From Candidatus Obscuribacterales bacterium (lineage in GTDB: Bacteria > Cyanobacteriota > Vampirovibrionia > Obscuribacterales > Obscuribacteraceae), in the NCBI GenBank assembly GCA_019637435.1, contig JAHBVO010000001.1:806001-870000 (forward strand): DNA of 64,000 bases, given 5' to 3'. Shown here piece after piece: positions 53,083 to 60,976 of the stretch. Under the pieces are notes generated by a model. It was not told the origin of the DNA, did not search any database, and saw only the letters and a list, made by a program, of their open reading frames with translations. Numbering within the stretch: the stretch's first letter is position 1; the number at the start of each line of letters is the position of its first letter. Both the position numbers and the translations under genes were made by a program.

Positions 53083-54813
53083 ATGAACAGCTACCCGCAT
53101 CGAACGACGCTACCACCGGAATCTCCGGAATTCGTATCCCGTTACCAGATTCTCAAGAAGCTGGGCGCGGGTGGTATGGGAGCGGTTTTTCAAGCGACTG
53201 ACACGACGTTGGACAAACTCGTTGCTGTGAAGATTCTCCTGCCGGGGCTGTCGCGCGAGAATATTATTCGGTTTCAGCAAGAGGCTAGAACAGCCGCCAA
53301 GCTCGATCACCCCAATATCGTGAAGGTGCTGGACTTCGGTCAAACCCCAGCGGGTGACCTCTTTCTGGTCATGGATTACGTCGGCGCCCAGAGTCTGGAA
53401 GACGTGCAGCGGCGCTCGAAGAGGCTTCCGGTGGAAGAGGCACTGCCGATATTCATTCAGATTGCCGCCGGGCTGCACCACGCCCACGTCAACAAAGTCC
53501 TTCATCGAGATGTCAAACCGTCGAATATCATGCTCTGCGAGAAGACACCCGGAAATGTCCAGCTCGTGGATTTTGGACTTGCGAAGCTCAAGAGCGAGGA
53601 TCAGAAATTAACTTCAACCGGCGTGCGAGTCGGTAGTCCTTTATACATGAGTCCTGAGCAGGCTCGCGGAGAGGATGTAGCTGAAGCATCCGACCTTTAT
53701 TCGTTCGGCTGTTTGATGTTCAAAGTCTTGACCGGCAAGGCTCCGCTGCAAGGCGACACGTACATGGATACAATTCTGATGCAACAGGAGGAGATTCCTC
53801 CTTTGCTAAATGAGATGGACTGCGGGACTAGCTTCCCCGCCGATCTCGAACACGTTGTTGCAAAAACTCTGGAGAAGGATCCTGCCGATCGCTATCAATC
53901 GGCGTTGCAGCTCAAAGAGCGCTTGGAGCAAGTGTATGAGAGCTACAAGGAGAACATGCGGACCGCATCATCGTTCGGCGAGGAAACTTCTCGAGTCGAC
54001 CTCAGTACGTCGACTGAGAAAACGCAACTAGCAAATGGTTGGCGTCAAAATGCTCGAGACTTTGCTTCCGCCCACCGTCGATTGTTGATGGTTTCAGTGC
54101 TGATTGTAATTGCGCTACCCATCTGGATTTATACTTTTTCGTTGACTGGAAACAGTGGGCGCATTGCCACTAAGGAATACGATGCGATTTCGAACCTCGA
54201 TGCCGGGGCCGCATTCCCAAAACAAGATGATGTAAACAAGAGAATTCGCGAATCCAGATCTGGTCATCACAAACAGCTTTCCGAAATTCAGCGCAAAATC
54301 ATCCTGAATCAAGCGGCGAAAGACGAGGACCCAGAGGTTCGTAAAATGACGCAAGACCCTGACTTGCGCGCGGCATTTCTCAACAATAGACATGGACGAA
54401 TGTCGTCAGACCCGGACTCTCGCGCATTCTTTATGTCTCCTGGATTCATGAAGTTCCAGCCGTTGTTATCGGAGATGTGGAATGACCCTTCAATGAAAAC
54501 TATCTGGGATGATCCGATGTCGCAGGAATTCGTGCGAAGCCCCGAGTTATGGAAACTTTGGAAAACCAATCCGAAGAGCCCTAAGGTCAGTCGCTTCGTT
54601 AAAAACCCGAATGTGCAGGCACTATCAAAAGACCCACGTTTCGTAGGTCTGTGCAAAGACCCGGAATTTAAGGTCGTGATTTCAGATCCTCGCTTTCAGC
54701 GCGTGCTGAAAGACCCGGCGAACATGAAGATGTTTCGCGCCATGTCGAACATGCGAGAAGTGGTTGGTCGCGGTTTTGCGAACATGCTGGATGGTTTAGA
54801 TCCCGATAATTAA
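53083..54813 (+). CDS. Ser/Thr kinase with exported DP-repeat tail
   Basis: A 576-residue PknB-like protein. The cytoplasmic kinase domain (about 21-285) has the loop GAGGMG (28-33), Lys50, HRDVKPSN (141-148) and DFG (163-165), all canonical. One helix (334-352, VSVLIVIALPIWIY) crosses the membrane. The exterior part (361-576) is a run of short units with the word DP every 10-14 residues (EDPEVRKMTQDPDL, KDPRFVGLCKDPEF, SDPRFQRVLKDPAN), like the DP repeats of STI1/chaperonin-binding proteins. The tail may sense misfolded or partner proteins outside. Divergent from the M24 gene. Confidence 0.9.
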   Translation: MNSYPHRTTLPPESPEFVSRYQILKKLGAGGMGAVFQATDTTLDKLVAVKILLPGLSRENIIRFQQEARTAAKLDHPNIVKVLDFGQTPAGDLFLVMDYVGAQSLEDVQRRSKRLPVEEALPIFIQIAAGLHHAHVNKVLHRDVKPSNIMLCEKTPGNVQLVDFGLAKLKSEDQKLTSTGVRVGSPLYMSPEQARGEDVAEASDLYSFGCLMFKVLTGKAPLQGDTYMDTILMQQEEIPPLLNEMDCGTSFPADLEHVVAKTLEKDPADRYQSALQLKERLEQVYESYKENMRTASSFGEETSRVDLSTSTEKTQLANGWRQNARDFASAHRRLLMVSVLIVIALPIWIYTFSLTGNSGRIATKEYDAISNLDAGAAFPKQDDVNKRIRESRSGHHKQLSEIQRKIILNQAAKDEDPEVRKMTQDPDLRAAFLNNRHGRMSSDPDSRAFFMSPGFMKFQPLLSEMWNDPSMKTIWDDPMSQEFVRSPELWKLWKTNPKSPKVSRFVKNPNVQALSKDPRFVGLCKDPEFKVVISDPRFQRVLKDPANMKMFRAMSNMREVVGRGFANMLDGLDPDN

Positions 54814-54843
54814 ACCGGATGGTATTGAATGCGGTGCGAGCGG

Positions 54844-55338
54844 CTAGCCTTGCTTTGCCGCGGCATCAACCTGGTCTAACAACTTGATGAACTCATTGCG
54901 GAAGGTCGCAATAATGCGTTTCAGTTCAGATTTTGGGCACGAGCACACGACTCCACCGCCCATTTTTGCGACGAATGCGCCAAACTCTTGCAGTTCTACA
55001 AGCGAGTCCTCGCCTTGCAAGTTCGAGAATTCTTCGAGCCAGTGAATAGGAGCGCTCAAGAAGAAGCGGTCCCGGGCGGCGTACGGGTGGTTAAGCGGTT
55101 CAAACGAACCATCCTGCCTCATCAAGTAGAGAGCGCCTGGGACGGCTCGGTAAGCGGGAAGCCCATGATTCGGCGATTGGTAAAACGTCAGTGCGTCTGC
55201 GTAACCTTGCAGCTCGCTCGACAGCCACAACAGGTTGTCGTCTGTGATTTTCCCGCGCAGTTGAGGTAGTGCTTCCGGCAGCGCCTGCGTGAATGAGATT
55301 TCTCCTGAGAGAAGCCTTCTTTTCAAATCCTCAAACAC
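54844..55338 (-). CDS. AbiTii-like domain protein
   Basis: A 164-residue soluble protein. The segment from about 5 to 75 (LLSGEISFTQALPEALPQLR, LLWLSSELQGYADAL, LPAYRAVPGALY) fits the AbiTii N-terminal domain found in several phage-defence proteins, with the helix-SELQGY-LPxYR order typical. No second enzymatic domain follows, only a helical C terminus with a Cys pair (VVCSCPK). The GTG start has GGAGG 6 bases before. Alone it could be a single-domain relative; defence is only a possibility. Confidence 0.5.
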   Translation of the reverse strand: MFEDLKRRLLSGEISFTQALPEALPQLRGKITDDNLLWLSSELQGYADALTFYQSPNHGLPAYRAVPGALYLMRQDGSFEPLNHPYAARDRFFLSAPIHWLEEFSNLQGEDSLVELQEFGAFVAKMGGGVVCSCPKSELKRIIATFRNEFIKLLDQVDAAAKQG

Positions 55339-55466
55339 GACCTGCCTCCAAAATTTCTGAGATGACTATAGTACCAATCTAAAACACCGATCATGTCTTG
55401 CCAACTTTCAACTCATCCCAAACCGGCTAATTCGTAACTGAGACACATAATTGGCACTTTTTGAGA

Positions 55467-55486
55467 GGATGAAGTGCGTTTCATCC
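55467..55486. promoter_or_regulatory. inverted repeat before the prenyl synthase operon
   Basis: GGATGAA and TTCATCC form 7-bp arms around 6 bases, 63 bp before the ATG at 55550, in a 211-bp divergent gap. Likely an operator or leader hairpin; no regulator known. Confidence 0.4.
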
Positions 55487-55549
55487 CGCACGCAGTCTTG
55501 TATTTTAGTTGAGATTAGTAGCTAAAACATTGACGTTAGATACCTGAAT

Positions 55550-56620
55550 ATGAAAAGCTTAGACCGTATCTTTGACAACCGAAGGGTTATGAAGTCAGCA
55601 CAAGGATCCCCGTCTGCGACTATCGCGGGCACCCCATCACTATCTTCTCTGTTCGACCTCGTCAGCGACGAGATGTCGCTGGTCGAGGACTGGCTCAAAT
55701 CGAACTTAATTGACGACAACACATTCGTCGAGGAGCTGCTCAAGCAAATCTTCCACGCCGGCGGTAAGCGGATTCGCCCGCTTATAGTCTTGCTTTCCTC
55801 AAAAGCGACGGCGCGTGAGACCGGTAAGCTGAGCCGCTTGCACATCATTCTTGCGGTTTTGACCGAATTGATTCACACTGCTAGCCTCGTCCACGATGAC
55901 GTGATAGACAAGGCTTCCGTGCGTCGCGGTCAGGAAACCATTAACAAGAAGTGGAACGATCGAATCGCAGTTCTCATGGGCGATTTGCTGTTTGCTCAAG
56001 CCTCGATTTGCCTGGCTCGCATCATGAACCCTGTTGTGGTCGGCATTTACGGTCAGGTTCTAGGCGATCTTTGCTCTGGTGAGATCAAACAGATGCGCCA
56101 ACAGTTTCAAACAAAAGTCGACTGGGACGCTTACATCGAGAAATCGGTCGGAAAAACCGCCTCACTCTTTTCGGCCGGCAGCCACAGTGGAGCCATCTTG
56201 AACGGCTGCTCGAACGAAACCATTCAAAATCTCAAAGACTACGGTCTCAACCTAGGCATCTGTTTCCAAATCGTCGACGATTTGCTGGACATAACCGGTT
56301 CTCAGAAAGAAACCGGCAAAGCGGTCGGCAGCGATTTGCGGAATGGAGTGGTCACTGCACCTGCGATGTTTATCCTCGAAGCGGGCGATGCTAACTCGGC
56401 TCGCTTGAAGGAGTTGATCGACACTCGCGCAATCTGTGAAGACGCAGGAGCTGAAGAGGCGCTTGCAATCATACGCAACAACGGCGGCGTCGAGAAAACG
56501 GTTGACCTCGCTCGCAGTTACGCTGACAAAGCTATTGAGTCGTTGAAAGACATCAAAGATTCTTCTTACAAAGACGGACTGGCTACCTTAGCCAACTATG
56601 TGATGACCAGAACAACCTGA
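55550..56620 (+). CDS. long-chain polyprenyl diphosphate synthase
   Basis: A 356-residue enzyme. First Asp-rich motif DDVID within LVHDDVIDKASVRRGQETIN, second DDLLD within QIVDDLLDITGS, and GGKRIRPLIVLLS are diagnostic of trans-isoprenyl synthases, close to those making quinone side chains. The size of the residues before the first motif (TASLVHDD) suggests a longer product than FPP. No strong ribosome site; the N-terminal 30 residues are poorly conserved, so the start could be at ATG 55589. It opens an operon with siroheme-like, ResB and CcsB genes; quinones and cytochromes share a respiratory role. Confidence 0.9.
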   Translation: MKSLDRIFDNRRVMKSAQGSPSATIAGTPSLSSLFDLVSDEMSLVEDWLKSNLIDDNTFVEELLKQIFHAGGKRIRPLIVLLSSKATARETGKLSRLHIILAVLTELIHTASLVHDDVIDKASVRRGQETINKKWNDRIAVLMGDLLFAQASICLARIMNPVVVGIYGQVLGDLCSGEIKQMRQQFQTKVDWDAYIEKSVGKTASLFSAGSHSGAILNGCSNETIQNLKDYGLNLGICFQIVDDLLDITGSQKETGKAVGSDLRNGVVTAPAMFILEAGDANSARLKELIDTRAICEDAGAEEALAIIRNNGGVEKTVDLARSYADKAIESLKDIKDSSYKDGLATLANYVMTRTT

Positions 56621-56630
56621 GTTCGAGCCT

Positions 56631-57386
56631 ATGCCCAGAAAGTCGGGACAATCTCAAAACGTCAAAGAGCCCGGCTCTAAGCTCTCACTTGATGGAAAGC
56701 GATTTTTTCCTATTGGCTTGAACCTGGAAGGTAAACGGGTTCTCATTGTCGGAGATAGCGAGCGCATTTTGTCGTTGATTCGGGGTGTCATCGAATGTGG
56801 TGCCACAATCGAACTGCTCGCCAATAAGCCGGACGAGGAGATGAAAGAGCTCGCTTTGGCCTACAGCCATAAGATGTCACTTTCGACGGGCACCCAGAAG
56901 GAATTGCTTGAAGGCAAATTCGACCTGTCAGAATTTTTTCTGATCTTTGCTTTCACGAATTCCTATTCCGACAATGAGCGCATTGCGAAACTTGCGAAAG
57001 TCGCGGGCGTTCTTTGCACTGAAGCGTCGGTCAAGCAAACCAGCGACTTTGTCCTGCCAAGCTGGTTCCGGCGGGGACAAATCAAAATTTCGGTTTCTAC
57101 CGACGGAATTTCTGGTGCGCTGGAGAAGGCTCTGATCAGTCGCATCAAGGCAGCCTTTGTTCGTGACATGGATCACTACGCGCTGTTCGCAGACTTCGTG
57201 ATTGAGAAAGTTACGGCTGCCAGACTGGAATTGGACGATGCCTCCCTTTCGGAAATAATCAGTCAAATCATCTATTCTGAAGATGTATGCCTCGCATTGC
57301 AACGCAATAACTTTGACGAAGCGTCTCAGCTTTTCGAGCAAGACTTGGCCGACGCGATCAAGAATAAATCCGGAAACCCAGAATGA
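56631..57386 (+). CDS. precorrin-2 dehydrogenase/ferrochelatase-like protein
   Basis: A 251-residue protein of the CysG N-terminal/Met8 type. Residues 24-60 hold the Rossmann start (FFPIGLNLEGKRVLIVG), but the usual G-G-G motif after it reads GDSERI. LCTEASVKQTSDFVLPSWFR and IKISVSTDGISGALEKALI match the dimerisation and ferrochelatase segments. The family makes sirohydrochlorin and siroheme, and related enzymes act in heme d1 or alternative heme routes. It overlaps ResB by four bases (ATGA), which ties it to cytochrome c assembly. The altered Gly-rich loop casts doubt on NAD use. Confidence 0.78.
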   Translation: MPRKSGQSQNVKEPGSKLSLDGKRFFPIGLNLEGKRVLIVGDSERILSLIRGVIECGATIELLANKPDEEMKELALAYSHKMSLSTGTQKELLEGKFDLSEFFLIFAFTNSYSDNERIAKLAKVAGVLCTEASVKQTSDFVLPSWFRRGQIKISVSTDGISGALEKALISRIKAAFVRDMDHYALFADFVIEKVTAARLELDDASLSEIISQIIYSEDVCLALQRNNFDEASQLFEQDLADAIKNKSGNPE

Positions 57387-59041
57387 CAAACGAACCCACT
57401 CCTAAGAAGATATCGGTATTCGCCAGCCTGGAGATGGCTGTGACGTTTATGTCATTGACGGCGATTACTGTTTTGATCGGCGCGTGGTGCCCTCAGGAAG
57501 CGGTGGTCGGACGCGAGAAAGTTTTTGAAGCGTTCGCGCCTGATGTGGCGAAGTTCCTCATAAAGTATGGCGTTTCAGACATTTTTCACAGTCCCTGGTT
57601 TCTCTTCCTGATCGCGATGCTGACCCTGAATATGGTGGCTGTCAGCTTTCAGAGAGTCTTTCCTAAGGTCAAGCTGTTGAAACAGGTGATGCCGTTCTTG
57701 AAAGGGCGTCAGATTGAAAACATGCCCGTGGCTCGCAAGATCTACCTAGGAAATTACTCCAGTTCCGCAGCAATGTCGTTTGTGGTAAACGAGCTGGCGA
57801 AGCGGAAGTTCACTGTTAAGGTGGACGACCAGTCTCTGACAGCTGAGTCCGGCAAGTATGGACGTCTGGCTGCAACGATTACACACATAGGTTTGTTGAC
57901 TTTGCTCGCTGGCGTGACCGTGACCTCTTGGACCGGCTACAGCGGTTTTCAACCAGTTCTGTTAGGCGAAACCATGTCGATGTCCGGTTCGCAGCACAGC
58001 AAGTTGTGGATTGGCAAGTTGCCGACGTGGGGTGTCCGCGTCGACAGTACCCGCCGTGAGAACTATCCTTCCGGCGAGCCCAAACAATGGTACTCAAATC
58101 TCTCTATTGTGGACGAGAAAGGCAAAGTTCTCAAACAGGGTGAGATCTCGGTCAACAACCCGCTTTCATATGATGGAACTGATATCTATCAATCCAGTTG
58201 GGGGATAGACGCTGTCGAAGTTAGCTTCAACGGACATCCGCAGCGTATGCAAGTCCAGCCGATGGGAAAACGTTATGCTGCATTTCTCCCGCTCGATCAA
58301 TCCACGGTGTTCATTTTTAGCGTGCTGGATACCACAGCGCCGATGCGCGTGTTTGCTAAGCGCCCTGACTGGGAGGCACCGAAGCTGATTTCTGAACTCA
58401 AGCCTGGAGAGAGTGTGACTCTGGGCACCGTGAAGTTGAAGTTCGATCGCGTGATACCGGTTTCCGGTCTGCAGTATAAGAACGATCCTGGACTCGTCAC
58501 TGTCTACATCGCCTTTGCTTTCATCATGGTCGGCGTAATGTTGGCTGCGATTCCGCATCGACATATCTGGGTTTCCGTCGAGGATCGAAGCGGCAACGAA
58601 GATGACCCGGATAGAACGTTACAGCTTGGCGCTGTTGAAGATCCTGATGCGACGTTGAAGTTGAACAATGTCGCCGATCCTGATGTGACGTTGAAGCTGA
58701 GTGCGACCGAAGATCCTGATGTAACGCTCAAGCTCAATGCGACTCATGAGCCGACTGAGACTCCCGCACGTATTGAAGCGACGCATGAGCCAGCCGGGAC
58801 TTATTTATTCATCGGCGGTAAATCGCTCAAGGCGAAGACCGGTTTTGAAAAGTTGATTGACAAACTCGTTGAGTCTTTGTCGCAGCAAATTGGACCGCAA
58901 GCACCGCCTGCGGTGACCGCTGCGAAGAGCGAACCGAAGTCATTTAATGACAGACTCGCGGAGACACTGGAGAATTCTCCGGCGTCTCACGATGAGAAAC
59001 TTGTTGCAGCCGGCGCAGACGCGCATTCAGGAGACTCCTAA
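57383..59041 (+). CDS. ResB/Ccs1 cytochrome c biogenesis protein with C-terminal DPD repeats
   Basis: A 552-residue membrane protein of system II. Membrane helices are at about 12-35 (VTFMSLTAITVLIGAW), 70-90 (FLFLIAMLTLNMVAVSF), 160-182 (ITHIGLLTLLAGVTVTSW) and 375-395 (VTVYIAFAFIMVGVML), with a large periplasmic domain in between. ResB delivers heme and keeps it reduced with CcsA/B. After the last helix an unusual tail carries about four copies of a 13-residue unit (EDPDVTLKLNAT, VADPDVTLKLSAT), extending past the usual family end. It overlaps the siroheme-like gene and CcsB, so translation is coupled. Confidence 0.9.
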   Translation: MTNEPTPKKISVFASLEMAVTFMSLTAITVLIGAWCPQEAVVGREKVFEAFAPDVAKFLIKYGVSDIFHSPWFLFLIAMLTLNMVAVSFQRVFPKVKLLKQVMPFLKGRQIENMPVARKIYLGNYSSSAAMSFVVNELAKRKFTVKVDDQSLTAESGKYGRLAATITHIGLLTLLAGVTVTSWTGYSGFQPVLLGETMSMSGSQHSKLWIGKLPTWGVRVDSTRRENYPSGEPKQWYSNLSIVDEKGKVLKQGEISVNNPLSYDGTDIYQSSWGIDAVEVSFNGHPQRMQVQPMGKRYAAFLPLDQSTVFIFSVLDTTAPMRVFAKRPDWEAPKLISELKPGESVTLGTVKLKFDRVIPVSGLQYKNDPGLVTVYIAFAFIMVGVMLAAIPHRHIWVSVEDRSGNEDDPDRTLQLGAVEDPDATLKLNNVADPDVTLKLSATEDPDVTLKLNATHEPTETPARIEATHEPAGTYLFIGGKSLKAKTGFEKLIDKLVESLSQQIGPQAPPAVTAAKSEPKSFNDRLAETLENSPASHDEKLVAAGADAHSGDS

Positions 59042-60033
59042 TGTCGGACTTTCAGCTAGCACTAACAAACACTGCCGGAATTTCATCCGTCATGTCGTTC
59101 TGGGTTTTCGTCGCTTCCAACGGATTGCGAGGAAAGAAAGAGCTGCTTTTAAAAATCGCCTCCGGCGTTCTAATTGTCGGTTTCCTCTCGCTGACCATCG
59201 CAATCGTGGCGCGCGGAGTTGAGGCTCAGCGGTTTCCGCTATCAAACCTGTACGAATCACTATTGTGGTTTGCGTGGGCCACCATGGGTGGTTACTTATG
59301 GATCGCACGCGCATATGGCATTAAGCAGCTTGGTTGGCTCGCCAGCTTGACCGCAGCTACGTTCTTCCTTTACGGTAGCTGGCTGCCGTCGAGTCAGCAC
59401 GAGATTCAACCTCTGGTTCCGGCTCTAGTTTCCTACTGGCGCCAGATTCACGTGCCGCCGCTGATCGTTTCATACGCTATGCTGTTCCTCTCCGGTCTTG
59501 CAGCGCTCCTGCAATTGTTCGCCGCAGGCCGTCGGAAAACGCTCGCTGTCGCGGTGACGACAATAGTGCTCGCCGTGAGCGCGATTGGTTTAGGTACATT
59601 CACCGAGATAGCTGTGCATTGGCTTCAGCTCCTCTTTGTCGGCAGCAGTTTAGTCGGCGTTGTCGTTGCCTTCAAGCTTTTAAACCAATTCGATGCGTCC
59701 AAGGTCAACGCTAAACTCGCTGAAACCTATGACGATGTTTCCTACCGCTGCATCGCCATTGGTTTTCCACTACTGACGATTGGTATCATCACTGGTGGCT
59801 TGTGGGCTAACCACGCCTGGGGCAGCTATTGGTCCTGGGACCCGAAAGAGTCGATGGCTCTTGTCACCTGGCTCGGCTACGCTGCGTACATTCACCTTCG
59901 CATCCACCGAGACATGAAGCCTGAGAAACTTGCCGTCGTTGCTGTTGTTGGCTTGCTGCTGACACTCCTGACCTATCTCGGTTTCAACTCGCTGGGCTTC
60001 GGCGGTCTGCACAGCTATGGGCAGTTTAAGTAA
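59041..60033 (+). CDS. CcsB/CcsA cytochrome c heme lyase
   Basis: A 330-residue polytopic protein with about eight helices. The heme-handling motif WGSYWSWDPKES (WWD domain) is followed by LVTWLGYAAYIHLR; other His residues that could bind heme are in VEAQRF-flanking loops and near the C terminus (GGLHSYG). Together with ResB it transfers heme to CxxCH of apocytochromes outside the membrane. The start overlaps the resB stop by one base (TAATG). Last gene of the prenyl synthase operon. Confidence 0.93.
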   Translation: MSDFQLALTNTAGISSVMSFWVFVASNGLRGKKELLLKIASGVLIVGFLSLTIAIVARGVEAQRFPLSNLYESLLWFAWATMGGYLWIARAYGIKQLGWLASLTAATFFLYGSWLPSSQHEIQPLVPALVSYWRQIHVPPLIVSYAMLFLSGLAALLQLFAAGRRKTLAVAVTTIVLAVSAIGLGTFTEIAVHWLQLLFVGSSLVGVVVAFKLLNQFDASKVNAKLAETYDDVSYRCIAIGFPLLTIGIITGGLWANHAWGSYWSWDPKESMALVTWLGYAAYIHLRIHRDMKPEKLAVVAVVGLLLTLLTYLGFNSLGFGGLHSYGQFK

Positions 60034-60057
60034 CACCCTTGATGCTAAACTGAAAGT

Positions 60058-60213
60058 ATGTCCAGGTGCGCAATACTTTGCATTTTTCTGTGCGTGCTCG
60101 CCGGTTTTTTTGCCGACATCCTTAGCGTCTTTCGTGCGGAGATGGAGAGGGTTGAATATCGTATCGGTGAGCAAAGGGTGAACGCCTGTCACGACTTTGG
60201 GCGCGGCCGCTAG
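60058..60213 (+). CDS. possible small membrane peptide, 51 residues
   Basis: A frame from ATG 60058 reads MSRCAILCIFLCVLAGFFAD, a Cys-rich hydrophobic start, then an acidic/basic tail (FRAEMERVEYRIGEQR). It begins 24 bp after CcsB stops. Only a weak TGAAAG precedes the ATG, so it may not be translated. Confidence 0.25.
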   Translation: MSRCAILCIFLCVLAGFFADILSVFRAEMERVEYRIGEQRVNACHDFGRGR

Positions 60214-60291
60214 CGGACTTCTTCGGAATCCCCACTTTGAAAAGCGAGAATTATAGACGCAAAGATTGTAGCCAGATAGCTGGTTTTGCCA

Positions 60292-60885
60292 TTACTTCAT
60301 GTCACCGGCAGCGAAAAAACTGTAGGCATCGAGGTCTCGTGCGGCTGACTTTGCATTGGATTGAGAGCAATTAGAAATGTAAGCAGGCGGAAGCTCACCG
60401 ATCGCAGCTCGATCCAGTGCAACATTACTCAGATTGAGCGCCTCACCATTCTCGATTTCTCTTTTGGTCCGATAGGCTGACACAATGATGTTCGAGCGGT
60501 CATGAAGCAGATCGTGTAAGTAAATTCTGTCGCCAACTCGGCGGTTGCAGTTTATGTACATACCCGTGACATGTACAGGTTCTGTCGCTGCATTGACAGG
60601 GACATCCGCTTGTAACACCTGCACAAACGAGTTTGCGTCTATTTTGCTGCCGGCCTTCAATTCTTTTGTGCATACGATAACTGGCGTCTGTACTCTGGCT
60701 CCAGGCGCCTCCGTGCGAGCCGCCGACATCGTTAAGAAGCCGACGATCGAGAAGAACGCGATTAAGAACCCTGCGACTTTGACCATTTTCACTAACGCCG
60801 GAAGGGGTGCTTTTCTGAGTCTAGCACGAGGCGACGGCCCTTGAACTTTGAGGGCGCGCGGGCCAAAAATGTCGAAGACACCCAA
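60292..60885 (-). CDS. SAF-like exported protein
   Basis: A 197-residue protein with one membrane helix (about 35-55, VAGFLIAFFSIVGFLTM) and a periplasmic part resembling SAF domains of CpaB/FlgA type: TPVIVCTKELKAGSKIDANS, then YINCNRRVGDRIYLHDLL, and a second, weaker copy (IIVSAYRTKREIENGEALNL). Four Cys residues are present. SAF domains serve as periplasmic assembly or carbohydrate-binding modules. The TTG start has GGGAG upstream. Divergent from the molybdoenzyme gene; no pilus genes adjacent. Role unknown. Confidence 0.5.
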   Translation of the reverse strand: MGVFDIFGPRALKVQGPSPRARLRKAPLPALVKMVKVAGFLIAFFSIVGFLTMSAARTEAPGARVQTPVIVCTKELKAGSKIDANSFVQVLQADVPVNAATEPVHVTGMYINCNRRVGDRIYLHDLLHDRSNIIVSAYRTKREIENGEALNLSNVALDRAAIGELPPAYISNCSQSNAKSAARDLDAYSFFAAGDMK

Positions 60886-60976
60886 TGCCTGAGAACTCCC
60901 GTTTACCGCGTGAAATTCGAGGGAAGTAGATATTCATGGCAGGAGCGCCTACGTGGGCGCCGAAAAGGGAATCCGC

